The notes: generated from the letters alone by a model not told the origin. Shown: positions 48,268-59,025, counted from the stretch's first letter. The stretch is DNA of 64,000 nt from JABDIY01 sp963803875 (GCA_963803875.1 CAWDOA010000009.1:124001-188000); one strand, 5' to 3'. Program-made: numbers and translations.

Positions 48268-51096
48268 CTAGGGGGTCAAGTCGGGGAATTGGACTCGGCG
48301 TTCGAATTCTTCGCCGGCTGCGACCCATCGGACTACTGATCCTCGGTTGAGTTGTCCGTTCTGGAGTAGTGACAGCCAGTAGTTGAAACCGGCGGTGTCT
48401 GGTTGCCGGAGGAGCACGTTCTGATAGAGGATCCTCAGGTACTCTTCGTTGTTCACTGATCCGTAGGTGTTCTGGAACTCTTGGCTGAGAGCGAACTCGG
48501 CTGCGATCTGGTCGAGGTTGGCTCCGAGCCCTTCATAGATGTCGACGATCCAGTAGCGTGCACCGGTGGCGTCGGGTTGACGGTTGAAGAAAGCCGCATA
48601 CAACCGTAGGACGTCTTCGTGCTCAGCCTGGTTGTAGTCGGTGGCTTGCTGAATCTGTTCAAGCGTCGTCGCCCTGGCCATAGTGCCAGTCAAGGTTGGC
48701 TCCTGGCCATCACTGTTGGCCTGTCCAGGTGTCCCGTTCTCGGGGATGGAGGCATGCCAGGACACGGCTTGGCTGTTATCCAGGGCCGGGTCTGCGAGCT
48801 CGAGGGAGTAGACACCATCATCGGGAACTGGTTCCCATGGACTGGAGTCGTCGTAGTCGACTGAGTCAATGACCGTGCCATCAGGGGTGCGCAACTCGAT
48901 GAGTTCTCCTCCACCCTTCAAACCGCCGGGATACTGGACCACCAGGTAGTCAGCACCAGGATCATGCAGTGAGCGGAACAGGGGCAGGTCATCGGTGAAC
49001 ACGATGTGACCGTTGGGTTCAACAATGGTGCCGCCCGGGATTGTGAGACCGACCCCATCGAGCTCCCAAAGTGACAGGTCGATCCATTCATCGGTCGTGT
49101 TGAACAACTCCAAGAACTCGGGGAAGTCATCGAGGGGGTTGTAGTGAAGTTCGTTGATCACAATGCCCGGAGCAGCCGGCTGTGATTCAGGCACACGACT
49201 GTCGCCTTCAAAGATGTCACGGCGGGACTGAACGTTCCCAAGGAAATCAAGATCGGTGCCCCACAACGGGTTCTCCCCCCACTCCAGGCGCTCCTCCTCA
49301 GCGTCAGCTTCCAGACCGGCACGGATAGCAGCGTTGAGATCTTCGATCCGTGGCGGTTCCAGCGGTCCATCCAGGAGGGATCGGATACGCGTGAAGTACA
49401 TCGTCTGGAATTCGGGGATATTCCAGAATGCGTCATACAGAGGATTGTCCAGGCACGTCAGGGTCACCATGGATTCCCCGGTGCAGGGCGTGTTGCCGTT
49501 GGAGCCCCAGGTGTGATCGAGATCCCAGGGGACAAGGCTCCACTCTCCGGTGCCGAACTCGTCGAAGTAGATGTACTTGTTGTGGTGGTCCTGGTCCTGG
49601 TGGCGGATCACAGCTGACACAGCCCAGTAGTTCACGATGTTGGGCACATCAAAGGTCTCCCACAACACCGCCGCCGACGGATTGCTCTTCACCAGATCAA
49701 CAAGATCGTCTATGTCGGTGTAGTCATCGTCGTCGGGGTTCTTCTTTTCGAAACCACCGTTGTCGTCGTGGTATTTGAAACCACCTTCGGCTTTGAAGAA
49801 CTGTCCGGTGTCGTATCCCTGTTCGGATCGCCAGGTCCCATCGAGTTTCTCCTTGACCCGATACTGGGCATGAAACTCACCGTTCTTCTGTACGCGTGCG
49901 TTGAAGGTGGTGTAGCCGGGGAACCCGGCCTGATCGAACACATCCCACGAGGCCATGGCACGAGCCACGGTGAAGTCGTACTTGAGAGCGAACTCATCAA
50001 CCGGATACGGAAACAGGTCAGGGGCAACAAAATCGCGTCCGCTCGGGAACTCGACCGAGATACCCTGCTTGTCGTTGTTCGAGCGGGCCCATCCCCCGCC
50101 ACGGATCTTCACTTCGACCCCGGTGTAAACGGTGCCGTCATAGGCAATTGTTGCCGGGAAGAACAGCTCGACCGGACCAAGGCGAGACTCCTCCGAATTG
50201 AGACCCGCATAGTCCTCGTCGGTGATGAACCACTCCAGGGTCGGCAGATTCGTCGTCACCGGCTTCTTCACCACGAACCCGAGATCATCAATACTGTCAT
50301 CATCGGTGGGCAGAGTGGCACCGCTGCCTGTCTCGATTCGGTAGCGAACCAAAGAGCCCGCAGCCTGCCCCGGGACCTGGGCCGAAAACACAGAACCCGA
50401 CCTGGACATCGGAACCGAAACCTCAGAACCAAACATCACCCGATAAAACAACGTGGCGCTGGTCGTCTCGCCGATGTCCACCGAGATGGTGACGGCCGTA
50501 TTTGCGTCGGGCCACGAAGGGTTGACGCTGACCTGCCCAAACTGCACGCCCGGGGTGTCACCATAGACACTGTTCTGAGCGCCCGGAGTAGGCGTCGTCG
50601 ACGCGCTCCAACTAGCAACATCATCGTTGTCGAACGACGGATTGACCAATTCAAGCGATGGACCATCCCCGTCAGGTGACAATGGCCATGGAGGAGCGTC
50701 TGTGTAGGTCACCGAATCGACAACCGTCACTCCATCCGCATCGGTCAACGTGACAGTTTCCCCGCTGTTCTTGATTCCACCCAGGTACTCCAATGCTGCG
50801 ACAACTCCATAGACGCTCTGACTCGTGGCCGACGACGGCGACACGATCAGATACTCCCCAGCACCCAGCGTCACATTGCCGAACGTGCCCTCGATACCAG
50901 ATGTGAAGGACATCCCGGCCAGCGATATCGGCGTGTCCCCAGGGTTGTGGAGTTCCAAATACTCGTGGCCGTCAATATCGGACGCCGGGTTGTACATGAT
51001 CTCATTGATCACCACCGACCCAACCGCCGCCCCAACCGGTGCAGCCGTCGCAGCGAAGAGCGTCAGAAAGACGCCGAATACCATAAGTTTCCGCAT
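48268..51096 (-). CDS. Secreted CotH-kinase protein with two lamin-tail domains and DUF4214
   Basis: 942 residues from ATG 51096 (an upstream ATG 51402 lacks support). Order: signal peptide (MRKLMVFGVFLTLFAATAA, 1-25); lamin-tail domain with VVINEIMYNPASDIDGHEYLE (about 28-150, read in parts); Ig-like segment; CotH kinase domain about 280-590 with VEVKIRGGGWARS, FALKYDF, EKLDGTW and SLVPWDLDHTWG, whose Asp is the predicted metal ligand; second lamin-tail domain near 650-780 (GIVINELHYNPLDDF); C-terminal DUF4214 (RLYAAFFNRQPDATGARYW, YQNVLLRQPDTAGFNYW). Exported protein kinase-like surface protein. Confidence 0.88.
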   Translation of the reverse strand: MRKLMVFGVFLTLFAATAAPVGAAVGSVVINEIMYNPASDIDGHEYLELHNPGDTPISLAGMSFTSGIEGTFGNVTLGAGEYLIVSPSSATSQSVYGVVAALEYLGGIKNSGETVTLTDADGVTVVDSVTYTDAPPWPLSPDGDGPSLELVNPSFDNDDVASWSASTTPTPGAQNSVYGDTPGVQFGQVSVNPSWPDANTAVTISVDIGETTSATLFYRVMFGSEVSVPMSRSGSVFSAQVPGQAAGSLVRYRIETGSGATLPTDDDSIDDLGFVVKKPVTTNLPTLEWFITDEDYAGLNSEESRLGPVELFFPATIAYDGTVYTGVEVKIRGGGWARSNNDKQGISVEFPSGRDFVAPDLFPYPVDEFALKYDFTVARAMASWDVFDQAGFPGYTTFNARVQKNGEFHAQYRVKEKLDGTWRSEQGYDTGQFFKAEGGFKYHDDNGGFEKKNPDDDDYTDIDDLVDLVKSNPSAAVLWETFDVPNIVNYWAVSAVIRHQDQDHHNKYIYFDEFGTGEWSLVPWDLDHTWGSNGNTPCTGESMVTLTCLDNPLYDAFWNIPEFQTMYFTRIRSLLDGPLEPPRIEDLNAAIRAGLEADAEEERLEWGENPLWGTDLDFLGNVQSRRDIFEGDSRVPESQPAAPGIVINELHYNPLDDFPEFLELFNTTDEWIDLSLWELDGVGLTIPGGTIVEPNGHIVFTDDLPLFRSLHDPGADYLVVQYPGGLKGGGELIELRTPDGTVIDSVDYDDSSPWEPVPDDGVYSLELADPALDNSQAVSWHASIPENGTPGQANSDGQEPTLTGTMARATTLEQIQQATDYNQAEHEDVLRLYAAFFNRQPDATGARYWIVDIYEGLGANLDQIAAEFALSQEFQNTYGSVNNEEYLRILYQNVLLRQPDTAGFNYWLSLLQNGQLNRGSVVRWVAAGEEFERRVQFPDLTP

Positions 51097-51325
51097 TTGA
51101 TCCGCCTTCAGAAGTGTGTTTCGACAGTGTTCCAGGCCAAGCGGTCTGGCAAGCTGGGTAAAAGTCCTTAGAGACTTCCGTGAGGTGAGTTGCCCAGTGG
51201 AGGAGTGGTACCCAGGCAGCTGCTGGAACCGCAGGTCGGCCGACAGTTTGGCCATGATGTCCTTCGGACAGCTTGACCGGACATGTGACCGTCGACTGGG
51301 TAGCGGTGTGGAGGGATGCGGCCAA

Positions 51326-53641
51326 CTAGATGTGGTCAGCAACACCGATCGTCGTCGTGGCCCCAGGGTGCATGGAGAGGTCGGTGCCGTTGGCGCAGAC
51401 ATTCACGGTCACGGAGTTTGTGCCGTCGGCCGTCACTTTCACCACTGCTTGATCAATTTCGACGACGAGTCGCTGGTTCCGCCACCTGACCGGGTATCGC
51501 AATGACGACCACCGGCGCGGAAGTCGGGGAGTGAGAACGAGCTTTTCGCCGTCGAAATCGAGACCACCGAATCCCTGAATCACCAACTGGTTGGTACCGC
51601 CGCACGCCGCAGTGTGCATGCCGCCGATGAAGGTGCCGGCCACAACCGCATGGTTGGTATTGAGCAGGTCCACACGGGCGGTGGCCCGATAATGGGCGAG
51701 GGCAACGTCGGTCTTGCCGATGCGGGCGGCGATCATTCCATATGCTGCGTGGCTGAGGGAGCTGTTGTGGGAACAGCGAGGCTCGTAGTACTCGTAGTTG
51801 GCTCGCAGGGTCTCGGTGGTGAAACGGTGGGGCTGCATCCACATGAGCATCGCGACGTCAGCCTGTTTGGAGACTTGAGTCCGCACCGCGATTCCGTTGG
51901 GCCAGCCCCAGTACTCTGAGGGATCGATGAGCCGCTCTCGGAGATCGTCCGGACTGATGTCCTCGAGATCGAAGAACCCATCGAACTGTTCGACGAGCAG
52001 CGTGGAAGGATCGGGTTGGGGAAGGACCAGCTTGTCGCGAACCCGCCGCCATGCGTCGACCTCCTCGGCACGTAGACCGATCGAAGTTGCAAGGTCGCTG
52101 AGCCGATCGGCTGTGATCCCTCTCCATCGTGTCCCATGTCTCGATCGCGAAATCGAGCGCCGCACGGACCTGATAGTTGGTGAATGCGTTGTCGTCCACG
52201 TTCTCGTGCCATTCGTCGGGACCGAGCAATCGGATGCAGTGGTACACGTCCCTCCAATCGTTGTATCGGACGAAGGATCGAAGGAAGCGAGCCACCTCGA
52301 AGGCGATTTCGGCTCCGTGATCGAGCAGGAAGCCGGTATCGCCGGTGACTGCGACGTACCGGTGCGATGGTGGTGACGACGTCGGGTGCCACATGGATCT
52401 GCCACACGTTGAAGTGGTTTCGGATCTCCCGGCCGGTCAGGACGTCTTTGAAGAAGACGTCGGGACACAGCTCGTCACCGGTCTCGCCCGAGATCCATGC
52501 GTAGTACGCCCCGTCATAGCCGAGCCGAGCCGCCTTGCGTCTCGCTCCGTCCAGCGTGCGATGCCGGTAGACGAGTAGCGACCTGGCGATCTCTGGTTCG
52601 GTGAACAGGAATGCCGGCAGGTTGTAGACCTCTTGATCCCAGAACGCCGATCCCTGGTAGGCCTGGCACGATAGCCCGCGGGCGCCGATTGGGAGATGAT
52701 CAGTGTGAGCGGGTGTGCAGATACGGTTGTGGTAGTTGCTGAAGCGGAGGGCAGCATCGTCGAGTAGGTTGCCCTCGATCCTCACATCGGTTGCTGCCCA
52801 GATCCCCGCCCATGCTGCTTGTGAGAGGTCACGAAGGCGTTCGTATCCCAGTTCGTGACGCTGCTGCACCAGCTCGAACGTCTTTCGGGCTGGGTCGTCG
52901 CCGTCGTTCGACGACGACACCGCAGCGACAGTTTCGATCACCAACGGCGACGATGGATCGACTGACACCGTCTTGCTGAGGAGCGCGCCCGCCGCCATCA
53001 GTGTGCTCCGCTCCTGGCAGATCGATGTGGGCTGCCACCGCGACCGTGACCTCGATTCGGCCGTCGTTCCGATCGCAGTGAGAGTCTCTCGATCCTGACC
53101 GAAGGTGATGTCCGGCAGATGGATGCCATTCAGATCCCAGATCCGGTCCATCGATCCCGGCAGCGAGCTCGACCGAGATGTCGCTGATGTGCTCAGCGTC
53201 CATCGTTGGGCGATGAGGTTCAGGTCGGTATAGCTGGCCATCCGCTCGACCATGAATTCGAATCTCGGTCTCGCCCACGGTGCGGATGACGGTGCTGCTG
53301 AACTCACCGCTACGCAGGTCGAGGGTGGTTTCAACATGGCTTGCGTCTCGAACCACCAATGAACGGCCGTCGATCGAAGCCGAAACATAGAGCGGGTTCG
53401 GCGCCGTGGTGAGCTCCCGCCAACGGCCGTCTGCGCAGTCGTAGGTGTCGCTGACCACGAGAGCCACGAAGTCCTCGGGACCTTGCTCGGGCGACGTGCC
53501 GCGGTATCCGAGGTATCCGTTGCCCACCATGAAGTTGGAACCGACAGCAACAGAACGGTCGGGATCCCACCCTGTTTCGATCAACCGCCAACCGTCGTCA
53601 GATACGGTCAGTGTGTCGCTGAATGCTGCGTTGTTGCTCAT
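51326..53641 (-). pseudogene. GH65 family glycoside phosphorylase/hydrolase, broken by about seven frameshifts
   Basis: Family: kojibiose/maltose/trehalose phosphorylase. N-terminus from ATG 53641: WRLIETGWDPDRSVAVGSNF, FMVGNGYLGYRGTSPEQG. Catalytic barrel pieces: YQGSAFWDQEVYNLPAFLF, GAYYAWISGETGDELCP, HFNVWQIHVAPDVV and GPDEWHENVDDNAFTNYQ with the catalytic Glu. C-terminus: YWGWPNGIAVRTQVSKQADV. The segments lie in three frames; shifts fall near 53258, 53197, 53148, 53060, 53015, 52365 and 52130. Corrected length would be about 770 residues, normal for GH65. No in-frame nonsense codon is needed, so sequence error is as likely as decay. Confidence 0.85.
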
Positions 53642-53734
53642 TGTCAGACACCTCACAGGTTCCGATCGTGCCCTCTGTTCAGCCCAGGCGACCTCGGCGG
53701 AGGGGCACTGATCCGGCCGTTGTTGCGTCCGAAT

Positions 53735-55480
53735 TCACCAGCTTCCTCCGCCACCGCCCCCACCGCCTCCGCCGACCCCGCCGCCACCACCCGATGAGGA
53801 TGAGGGGGCAGTGGATGCCGAACTCGTTGCCCGTGACACCGATGGACCGATGCTGGCGAGATGGAAATGGTGGACCGGGACGTGTTGGAACCGGGGATCC
53901 GTACGCAGAGCTGCGATGATTTCCTTCCACTTGTCGTCAAGGCCGAATGCGATCGCCCAAGCCGTATAGCCAGCAAAGCGATCGGGTTCGATCATGTTGA
54001 GGGCACTCTCGGGCTCGAGTTCGCTCAGGAAACGCCGCAGCGCTTCCACCTCGATCCACTTCGACGTGCCTTCCGGTGTCCGAACCCGCAGCTCCGACGA
54101 TCGAAGGACCAAGGTGAGTCCGGCACCGAAGAGCCCCGCGGCAGCGATCAGGAGCGGAAGCCACAGCACAGACCACCTCATGGCGATACCGCTGGTCACC
54201 GCTATCGCGATCGCGCTCACTACAACTACGAAGGACCCGCCTGCGAGAGCCGTGATACGTCGGCGATCACCGGATACATCCCAGAATCCACTGCGTTCCT
54301 TCCATTGCTCGAGGTCCCGTTCCAGACCGCTCCAGGAACTGGCGAAACCGGGGTCGTACTCACCGAGGATCACCTCGTCGCCCCGTTTGAAAAGTGATTC
54401 GATTCGCCGGGCACTGGTGGGCCGGGGAGCCGCCGCACCGCGGCGGAGGATCAGCTCTTCGTTCCCGAGATCCTCGAGTTCCACCTCACCGAGTTCTGCG
54501 GCCTCCAACAACCATGCCACTTGATGTGCGGGGGTGACTCGTTCGGAGATGATGATCCCACCTTGGGATGCGGAGATGCCTCGGGGCGGATCGAGAGACG
54601 GGTAGATCAAGCGAGCCATTTCCGACTCGTCTGCCAGTCGCACGCTGTCGATCGCCCCTACGTCGTCGATGTACCCCAGCGTGGTGGCGGTGGTGTCGCG
54701 GATTTGCTCACGGCCTCGTTCCCGGACCAGACGACCCACTCCCGGGCTGGCTGCAAGTGCTGCACCCCAGGCGATTGCGACTGCGATTATCAGTGGCATA
54801 CCCGAGCTGAGCTCTCGAGATGGCGGTGGGCTCGGAGCGACCGGAGAATCGGCGAGTGCGTTGCCGATATCGGCGGACACGGTGACCCCTTCGCCTCGGG
54901 CCAGACGGCCGGTCTGCACAACCAGATGGCCAGGTTCGACTTCGTCGGCGTCGCAGCCGCCGAAACTTCCGAATCGCCCCTTGTCGCAGCGAACGTCGAG
55001 CAATTCACGGGAGGAGATGATGTGTATCTCCGCTCTGGAGATCGACACGTTCCACTCGGTTCCGACGGCGTTCCATGAGAACCTGTTGCCAGTGAGGAGG
55101 GTGTCAAGTGAGTACTCGAGCAGGTAGCGATGGCGTCCTCGAATGGTCTGGTCAGGATCTCCGATTCTCACGGTTGGGGCGGAGCCGAAACCAATCTGAA
55201 CCTGATCGGGTGCGGTTGCCGACGAAACCACCACGCCCTTTTCCGGGTCGAGATCGGGAACACTTCGGAGGATGCCGCGGCGTGCTGACTGTCCGAAGTC
55301 GTAGTCGATCGCCTCGGTGACAACAGCGTCGCGGTCTGTCTGAGTGATCTCGACGGCTGTCCAGTAGTTCGTGATCCGTTCACCGTCGAGGATCCTGGCT
55401 CCGACGAAGGCCGCAATCGGAGCGATCAGGGACAGGACGGCGATCCCGATCGTGCTGAGTTTGCGGCGCCGAGTTCTCAC
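53735..55480 (-). CDS. DUF2207 membrane protein with glycine-rich tail
   Basis: 581 residues from GTG 55480; an ATG at 55534 would add 18 residues without features. Hydrophobic segment at 8-30, a long extracellular beta-rich DUF2207 domain (VTEAIDYDFGQSARRGILRSV read in parts), membrane segments near 225-245 and 390-450, and a C-terminal tail of Ser then about fifteen Gly ending in SW. Such proteins (YciQ-like) are widespread in actinobacteria; function unknown. Confidence 0.85.
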   Translation of the reverse strand: MRTRRRKLSTIGIAVLSLIAPIAAFVGARILDGERITNYWTAVEITQTDRDAVVTEAIDYDFGQSARRGILRSVPDLDPEKGVVVSSATAPDQVQIGFGSAPTVRIGDPDQTIRGRHRYLLEYSLDTLLTGNRFSWNAVGTEWNVSISRAEIHIISSRELLDVRCDKGRFGSFGGCDADEVEPGHLVVQTGRLARGEGVTVSADIGNALADSPVAPSPPPSRELSSGMPLIIAVAIAWGAALAASPGVGRLVRERGREQIRDTTATTLGYIDDVGAIDSVRLADESEMARLIYPSLDPPRGISASQGGIIISERVTPAHQVAWLLEAAELGEVELEDLGNEELILRRGAAAPRPTSARRIESLFKRGDEVILGEYDPGFASSWSGLERDLEQWKERSGFWDVSGDRRRITALAGGSFVVVVSAIAIAVTSGIAMRWSVLWLPLLIAAAGLFGAGLTLVLRSSELRVRTPEGTSKWIEVEALRRFLSELEPESALNMIEPDRFAGYTAWAIAFGLDDKWKEIIAALRTDPRFQHVPVHHFHLASIGPSVSRATSSASTAPSSSSGGGGGVGGGGGGGGGGSW

Positions 55481-55649
55481 TGTGTCCGACTGTAGGACAT
55501 TCGGATCGATTCTGTGGCAGGAACGGAGCGCCACCGAAGACCCCTTGAAGGTCGGATTGCGGGCCGATTGACAAGCCCAGCGCCGGCCGACTTACATTCG
55601 GTGTGGGTCCATCGGGGCCCGACAACAGGCCGCAAACAAAAGGGCAAAG

Positions 55650-57470
55650 ATGACCGTCACCGAGATCAGCACTCCGACCACCGTTCTGACTGGATGGCTC
55701 GACGCATTTGGAGCTGCGCTGGAGGCGGGCGACATCGACGCAGCGGTCGATTTGTTCGGTTCGGAAAGCTATTGGCGTGATCTCGTGTCGTTCACCTGGA
55801 ATCTCAAAACCGTCGAAGGACAAGACGGCGTCCGTGACTTGCTCGAGCACACGCTCGCCGATGTTGCACCGTCGAGCTTCACGATCGCCGGTGACGCCAA
55901 CGAAGCCGACGGGGTCGTAGATGGCTGGTTCGACTTCGAGACCGGAGTTGGTCGAGGGCACGGTCAGGTCCGACTGGTCGACGGCAAGTGTTTCACGATC
56001 CTCACAACGTTGGTGGAGCTGAAGGGATTCGAGGAACGGGTCGGTGAGAATCGGCCCCGAGGTGTCGAGCACGGCATCGTGCCAGGTCGTAAGTCCTGGT
56101 TGGAACTTCGTCAGGAAGAAGAGGCACGACTCGGTTACGACGAACAGCCGTATGTGCTGATCCTCGGGGGTGGCCAGGGTGGAATCGCGCTCGGGGCTCG
56201 CCTTCGCCGGCTCGGCGTTCCCACGATCATCATCGAGCGGAACCCGCGGGCGGGGGACTCGTGGCGCAACCGCTACAAGTCCCTGTGTCTCCATGACCCG
56301 GTGTGGTACGACCATCTCCCGTACCTCAAGTTTCCCGAGGATTGGCCGGTCTTCGCACCCAAGGACAAGATCGGCGACTGGTTGGAGATGTACGCCAAGG
56401 TGATGGAGCTGAACTACTGGGGTTCGGCGGTGTGTACCGGTGCCTCCTTCGACGAGGAGACCAAAGAGTGGAGCGTCGACATCCAGCACAAGAAAGCTGA
56501 CCACTCGGTTGAGCTGGTGACGTTGCGACCCAAACAGTTGGTTTTCGCAACCGGCATGAGTGGCCTACCCCACGTCCCGGAGATCCCCGGAGCCGACGCA
56601 TTCGAGGGTGATATCCATCATTCGTCGGCCCATCGCGACAGCGAGCAGTACAAGGGGAAGAAGTGTGTCGTGCTCGGCTCGAACAACTCCGCCCACGACA
56701 TCTGCGCTGCCCTGTGGGAGAACGGAGCCGATGTCACGATGATCCAGCGATCCTCCACCCACATCGCCAGGTCCGACAGCCTCATGGATCTTGCGCTGGG
56801 TGATCTCTACTCCGAACGGGCGCTGGCCGATGGGGTCACCACCGAGATCGCCGATCTGATCTTCGCCTCCATTCCGTACCGGATCATGCACCAGTTCCAG
56901 ATTCCGGTGTACGCCGAAATGAAGGAGCGTGATGCGGAGTTCTACCAGCGCCTCGAGGACGCTGGCTTCCTGCTCGATTGGGGTGACGACGAGTCGGGCC
57001 TCTTCATGAAGTACCTTCGCCGTGGCTCGGGCTACTACATCGACGTGGGTGCGTCGGAACTCATCGCCAACGGAAGCGTGAAGCTGCGCAGCGGTGTGAA
57101 CATCGCCGAGATCAAACCTCACTCGGTTGTGCTGAGCGATGGAACCGAACTCGAAGCTGACCTGATCGTCCTTGCCACCGGGTTCGGGTCGATGAACGGT
57201 TTCGTGGGCAGGATCGTGGATCAGGCGACCGCCGACAAGGTCGGCAAGGTTTGGGGACTCGGATCGGACACCACCAAGGATCCCGGTCCGTGGGAGGGCG
57301 AGCAACGCAACATGTGGAAACCCACCCAGCAGGAGAACCTGTGGTTCCACGGCGGCAACCTCCACCAGTCGCGCCACTATTCCCAGTTCTTGGCGCTGCA
57401 GCTCAAGGCTCGCTACGAGGGGATCCCGACCCCGGTCTACGAACTGCAGGAAGTCCACCACACGAGCTAG
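55650..57470 (+). CDS. Flavin-containing monooxygenase with N-terminal NTF2/SnoaL-like domain
   Basis: 606 residues. Residues 15-130 resemble an NTF2-like fold (GWLDAFGAALEAGDIDAAVDLF, read in parts). FAD motif LGGGQGGIALGARLRRLG starts at about 171; ERNPRAGDSWRNRYKSL follows, as in FMO/Baeyer-Villiger relatives. Second dinucleotide motif VLGSNNSAHDICAAL near 345; LATGFGSMNG. Oxygenation of an unknown substrate. It faces the aminotransferase gene tail to tail. Confidence 0.88.
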   Translation: MTVTEISTPTTVLTGWLDAFGAALEAGDIDAAVDLFGSESYWRDLVSFTWNLKTVEGQDGVRDLLEHTLADVAPSSFTIAGDANEADGVVDGWFDFETGVGRGHGQVRLVDGKCFTILTTLVELKGFEERVGENRPRGVEHGIVPGRKSWLELRQEEEARLGYDEQPYVLILGGGQGGIALGARLRRLGVPTIIIERNPRAGDSWRNRYKSLCLHDPVWYDHLPYLKFPEDWPVFAPKDKIGDWLEMYAKVMELNYWGSAVCTGASFDEETKEWSVDIQHKKADHSVELVTLRPKQLVFATGMSGLPHVPEIPGADAFEGDIHHSSAHRDSEQYKGKKCVVLGSNNSAHDICAALWENGADVTMIQRSSTHIARSDSLMDLALGDLYSERALADGVTTEIADLIFASIPYRIMHQFQIPVYAEMKERDAEFYQRLEDAGFLLDWGDDESGLFMKYLRRGSGYYIDVGASELIANGSVKLRSGVNIAEIKPHSVVLSDGTELEADLIVLATGFGSMNGFVGRIVDQATADKVGKVWGLGSDTTKDPGPWEGEQRNMWKPTQQENLWFHGGNLHQSRHYSQFLALQLKARYEGIPTPVYELQEVHHTS

Positions 57471-57561
57471 GTGCGTACGGCTGGAGCCGGCCCTCTTCGG
57501 CTACAGGGCGCACGATCAACTCTGTCCGGGTTGAGTTGACATTCCCACCACGGCGTTCGAC

Positions 57562-58809
57562 TCAGCGGGGCGGAAGCGCCGGGCTGAGAACCGCTTCGAG
57601 CGCTTCGACAACCTGACTCACCTCGTGGGGCGAGTTGTAGTGAACCAAACTCAGCCGCACCACACCGGCATCGGCGGGTTGCCTCATTGCCTCGACGAGA
57701 CGTCGAGCATAGAAATGTCCTGAGCTCGCCATCACACGGTGGTCAGCAAGTTCTTCGGCTACCTCGTTGGGTGCTCGGTCCGGCACGAAGGCCACGGTGG
57801 GCACCCGAATGGTCGGGTCGGTTGGACCCATCACGCGAACGTCGCCCCGTTCGGTGAGATACCGCAGCAGTGGGGTCACGAGTTCGATCTCGTGTGCTCG
57901 CATCAGATCATGTACTCGACGAGCCCGCTCGGCTGGTTCGACCTCGTCTTTGAAATGGTGCGTATGCAGCAGGTCGATGTAGTCGGCGATGCCGTTGCAA
58001 GCGGCCACCTGGGCGTGATCCGGGCCGGCAGGAACGAGCCGCTTGTGAGGCTGGTCGTCGTTGAACCAATGGCTCTGGTTGGGAAGCGACTCGCCGATGT
58101 GGCGCCGGACCACCATGATTCCCTGATGGGGTCCGTAGGTCTTGTAAGACGAGAACAGATAGATGTCGGCGCCGAGCGCATCGATATCGGGTAGGCCGTG
58201 GGGCGCTGCGGATACTCCATCTGCCACAGCCACAGCCCCCACCCTGTGGGCAATCCCGGAGATCTCGGCAACCGGGTTGATGTGAGCCACGATGTTGGAG
58301 CAATGAGGGAAGGCAATGAGACGGGTGCGTTCGGAAACGAGGTTTCGAAGGTCGTCTGTATCGAGCACGCCGGTGTCGGGATCGACCTGCCATTCCTTGA
58401 CTGTGATGCCGGTTGACTCGAGGCGCCGCCATACCCCCGAATTGGCCTCGTGATCCTGGTTCGTCACGACGATCTCGTCCCCCCCGGCCCAGATGGCCCG
58501 AAATGCCTGAGCGAGGACGTAGGTGTTCTGGGTGGTGGACGGGCCGATGTGTAGCTCGTCCTCTTCGACGTTCATCAGTGCGGCAAGGCGGGCGTGCGCC
58601 TCGTCCATTTGCCGGCCTCCGGCCATGGCGGCCGGATACGGTGCATAGGGCTGCACCTTGGTCTTGGTGTAGAAGTCGTGGAGTCGATCGATTGTCTGTT
58701 GGCACGCGTACGAGCCTCCGGCGTTCTCCATGAACGCCCACCCTTCGAGACTCGCCTCTGCGAATGCAGGAAACTGGCTTCTGATGAACGGAAGGTCGAG
58801 TTGAGGCAC
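57562..58809 (-). CDS. Class V aminotransferase, cysteine desulfurase-like
   Basis: 415 residues from GTG 58809. PLP fold with FMENAGGSYACQQTID, GPSTTQNTYVLAQAFRA and FSSYKTYGPHQGIMVV carrying the PLP Lys. SNIVAHINPV and ADGVSAAPH are family traits. C-terminal SSGHFYARRLVEAM and VRLSLVHYNSPHEV match the CsdA/isopenicillin-epimerase-like group. Exact reaction unknown; no Fe-S scaffold genes nearby. Confidence 0.88.
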   Translation of the reverse strand: MPQLDLPFIRSQFPAFAEASLEGWAFMENAGGSYACQQTIDRLHDFYTKTKVQPYAPYPAAMAGGRQMDEAHARLAALMNVEEDELHIGPSTTQNTYVLAQAFRAIWAGGDEIVVTNQDHEANSGVWRRLESTGITVKEWQVDPDTGVLDTDDLRNLVSERTRLIAFPHCSNIVAHINPVAEISGIAHRVGAVAVADGVSAAPHGLPDIDALGADIYLFSSYKTYGPHQGIMVVRRHIGESLPNQSHWFNDDQPHKRLVPAGPDHAQVAACNGIADYIDLLHTHHFKDEVEPAERARRVHDLMRAHEIELVTPLLRYLTERGDVRVMGPTDPTIRVPTVAFVPDRAPNEVAEELADHRVMASSGHFYARRLVEAMRQPADAGVVRLSLVHYNSPHEVSQVVEALEAVLSPALPPR

Positions 58810-59025
58810 ACCGTCAGGCTAGGCCCAGTGCGATACGGCATCTAGCGCTGCTACGGGGATCGAAGTTGATGCCCTGCCATCAGCGTAGAGCGATGGTCAT
58901 GGCGTGATCTAACGAATGCAAGAGGGCTGCCGATTGTGTGAGGTAGCGACGAGCATCGAATAGTGGCGTTCGTCAGCCCATGATCCACAATGATGTGCAG
59001 CGCGGATTCCCGAGGAGGAACCACA

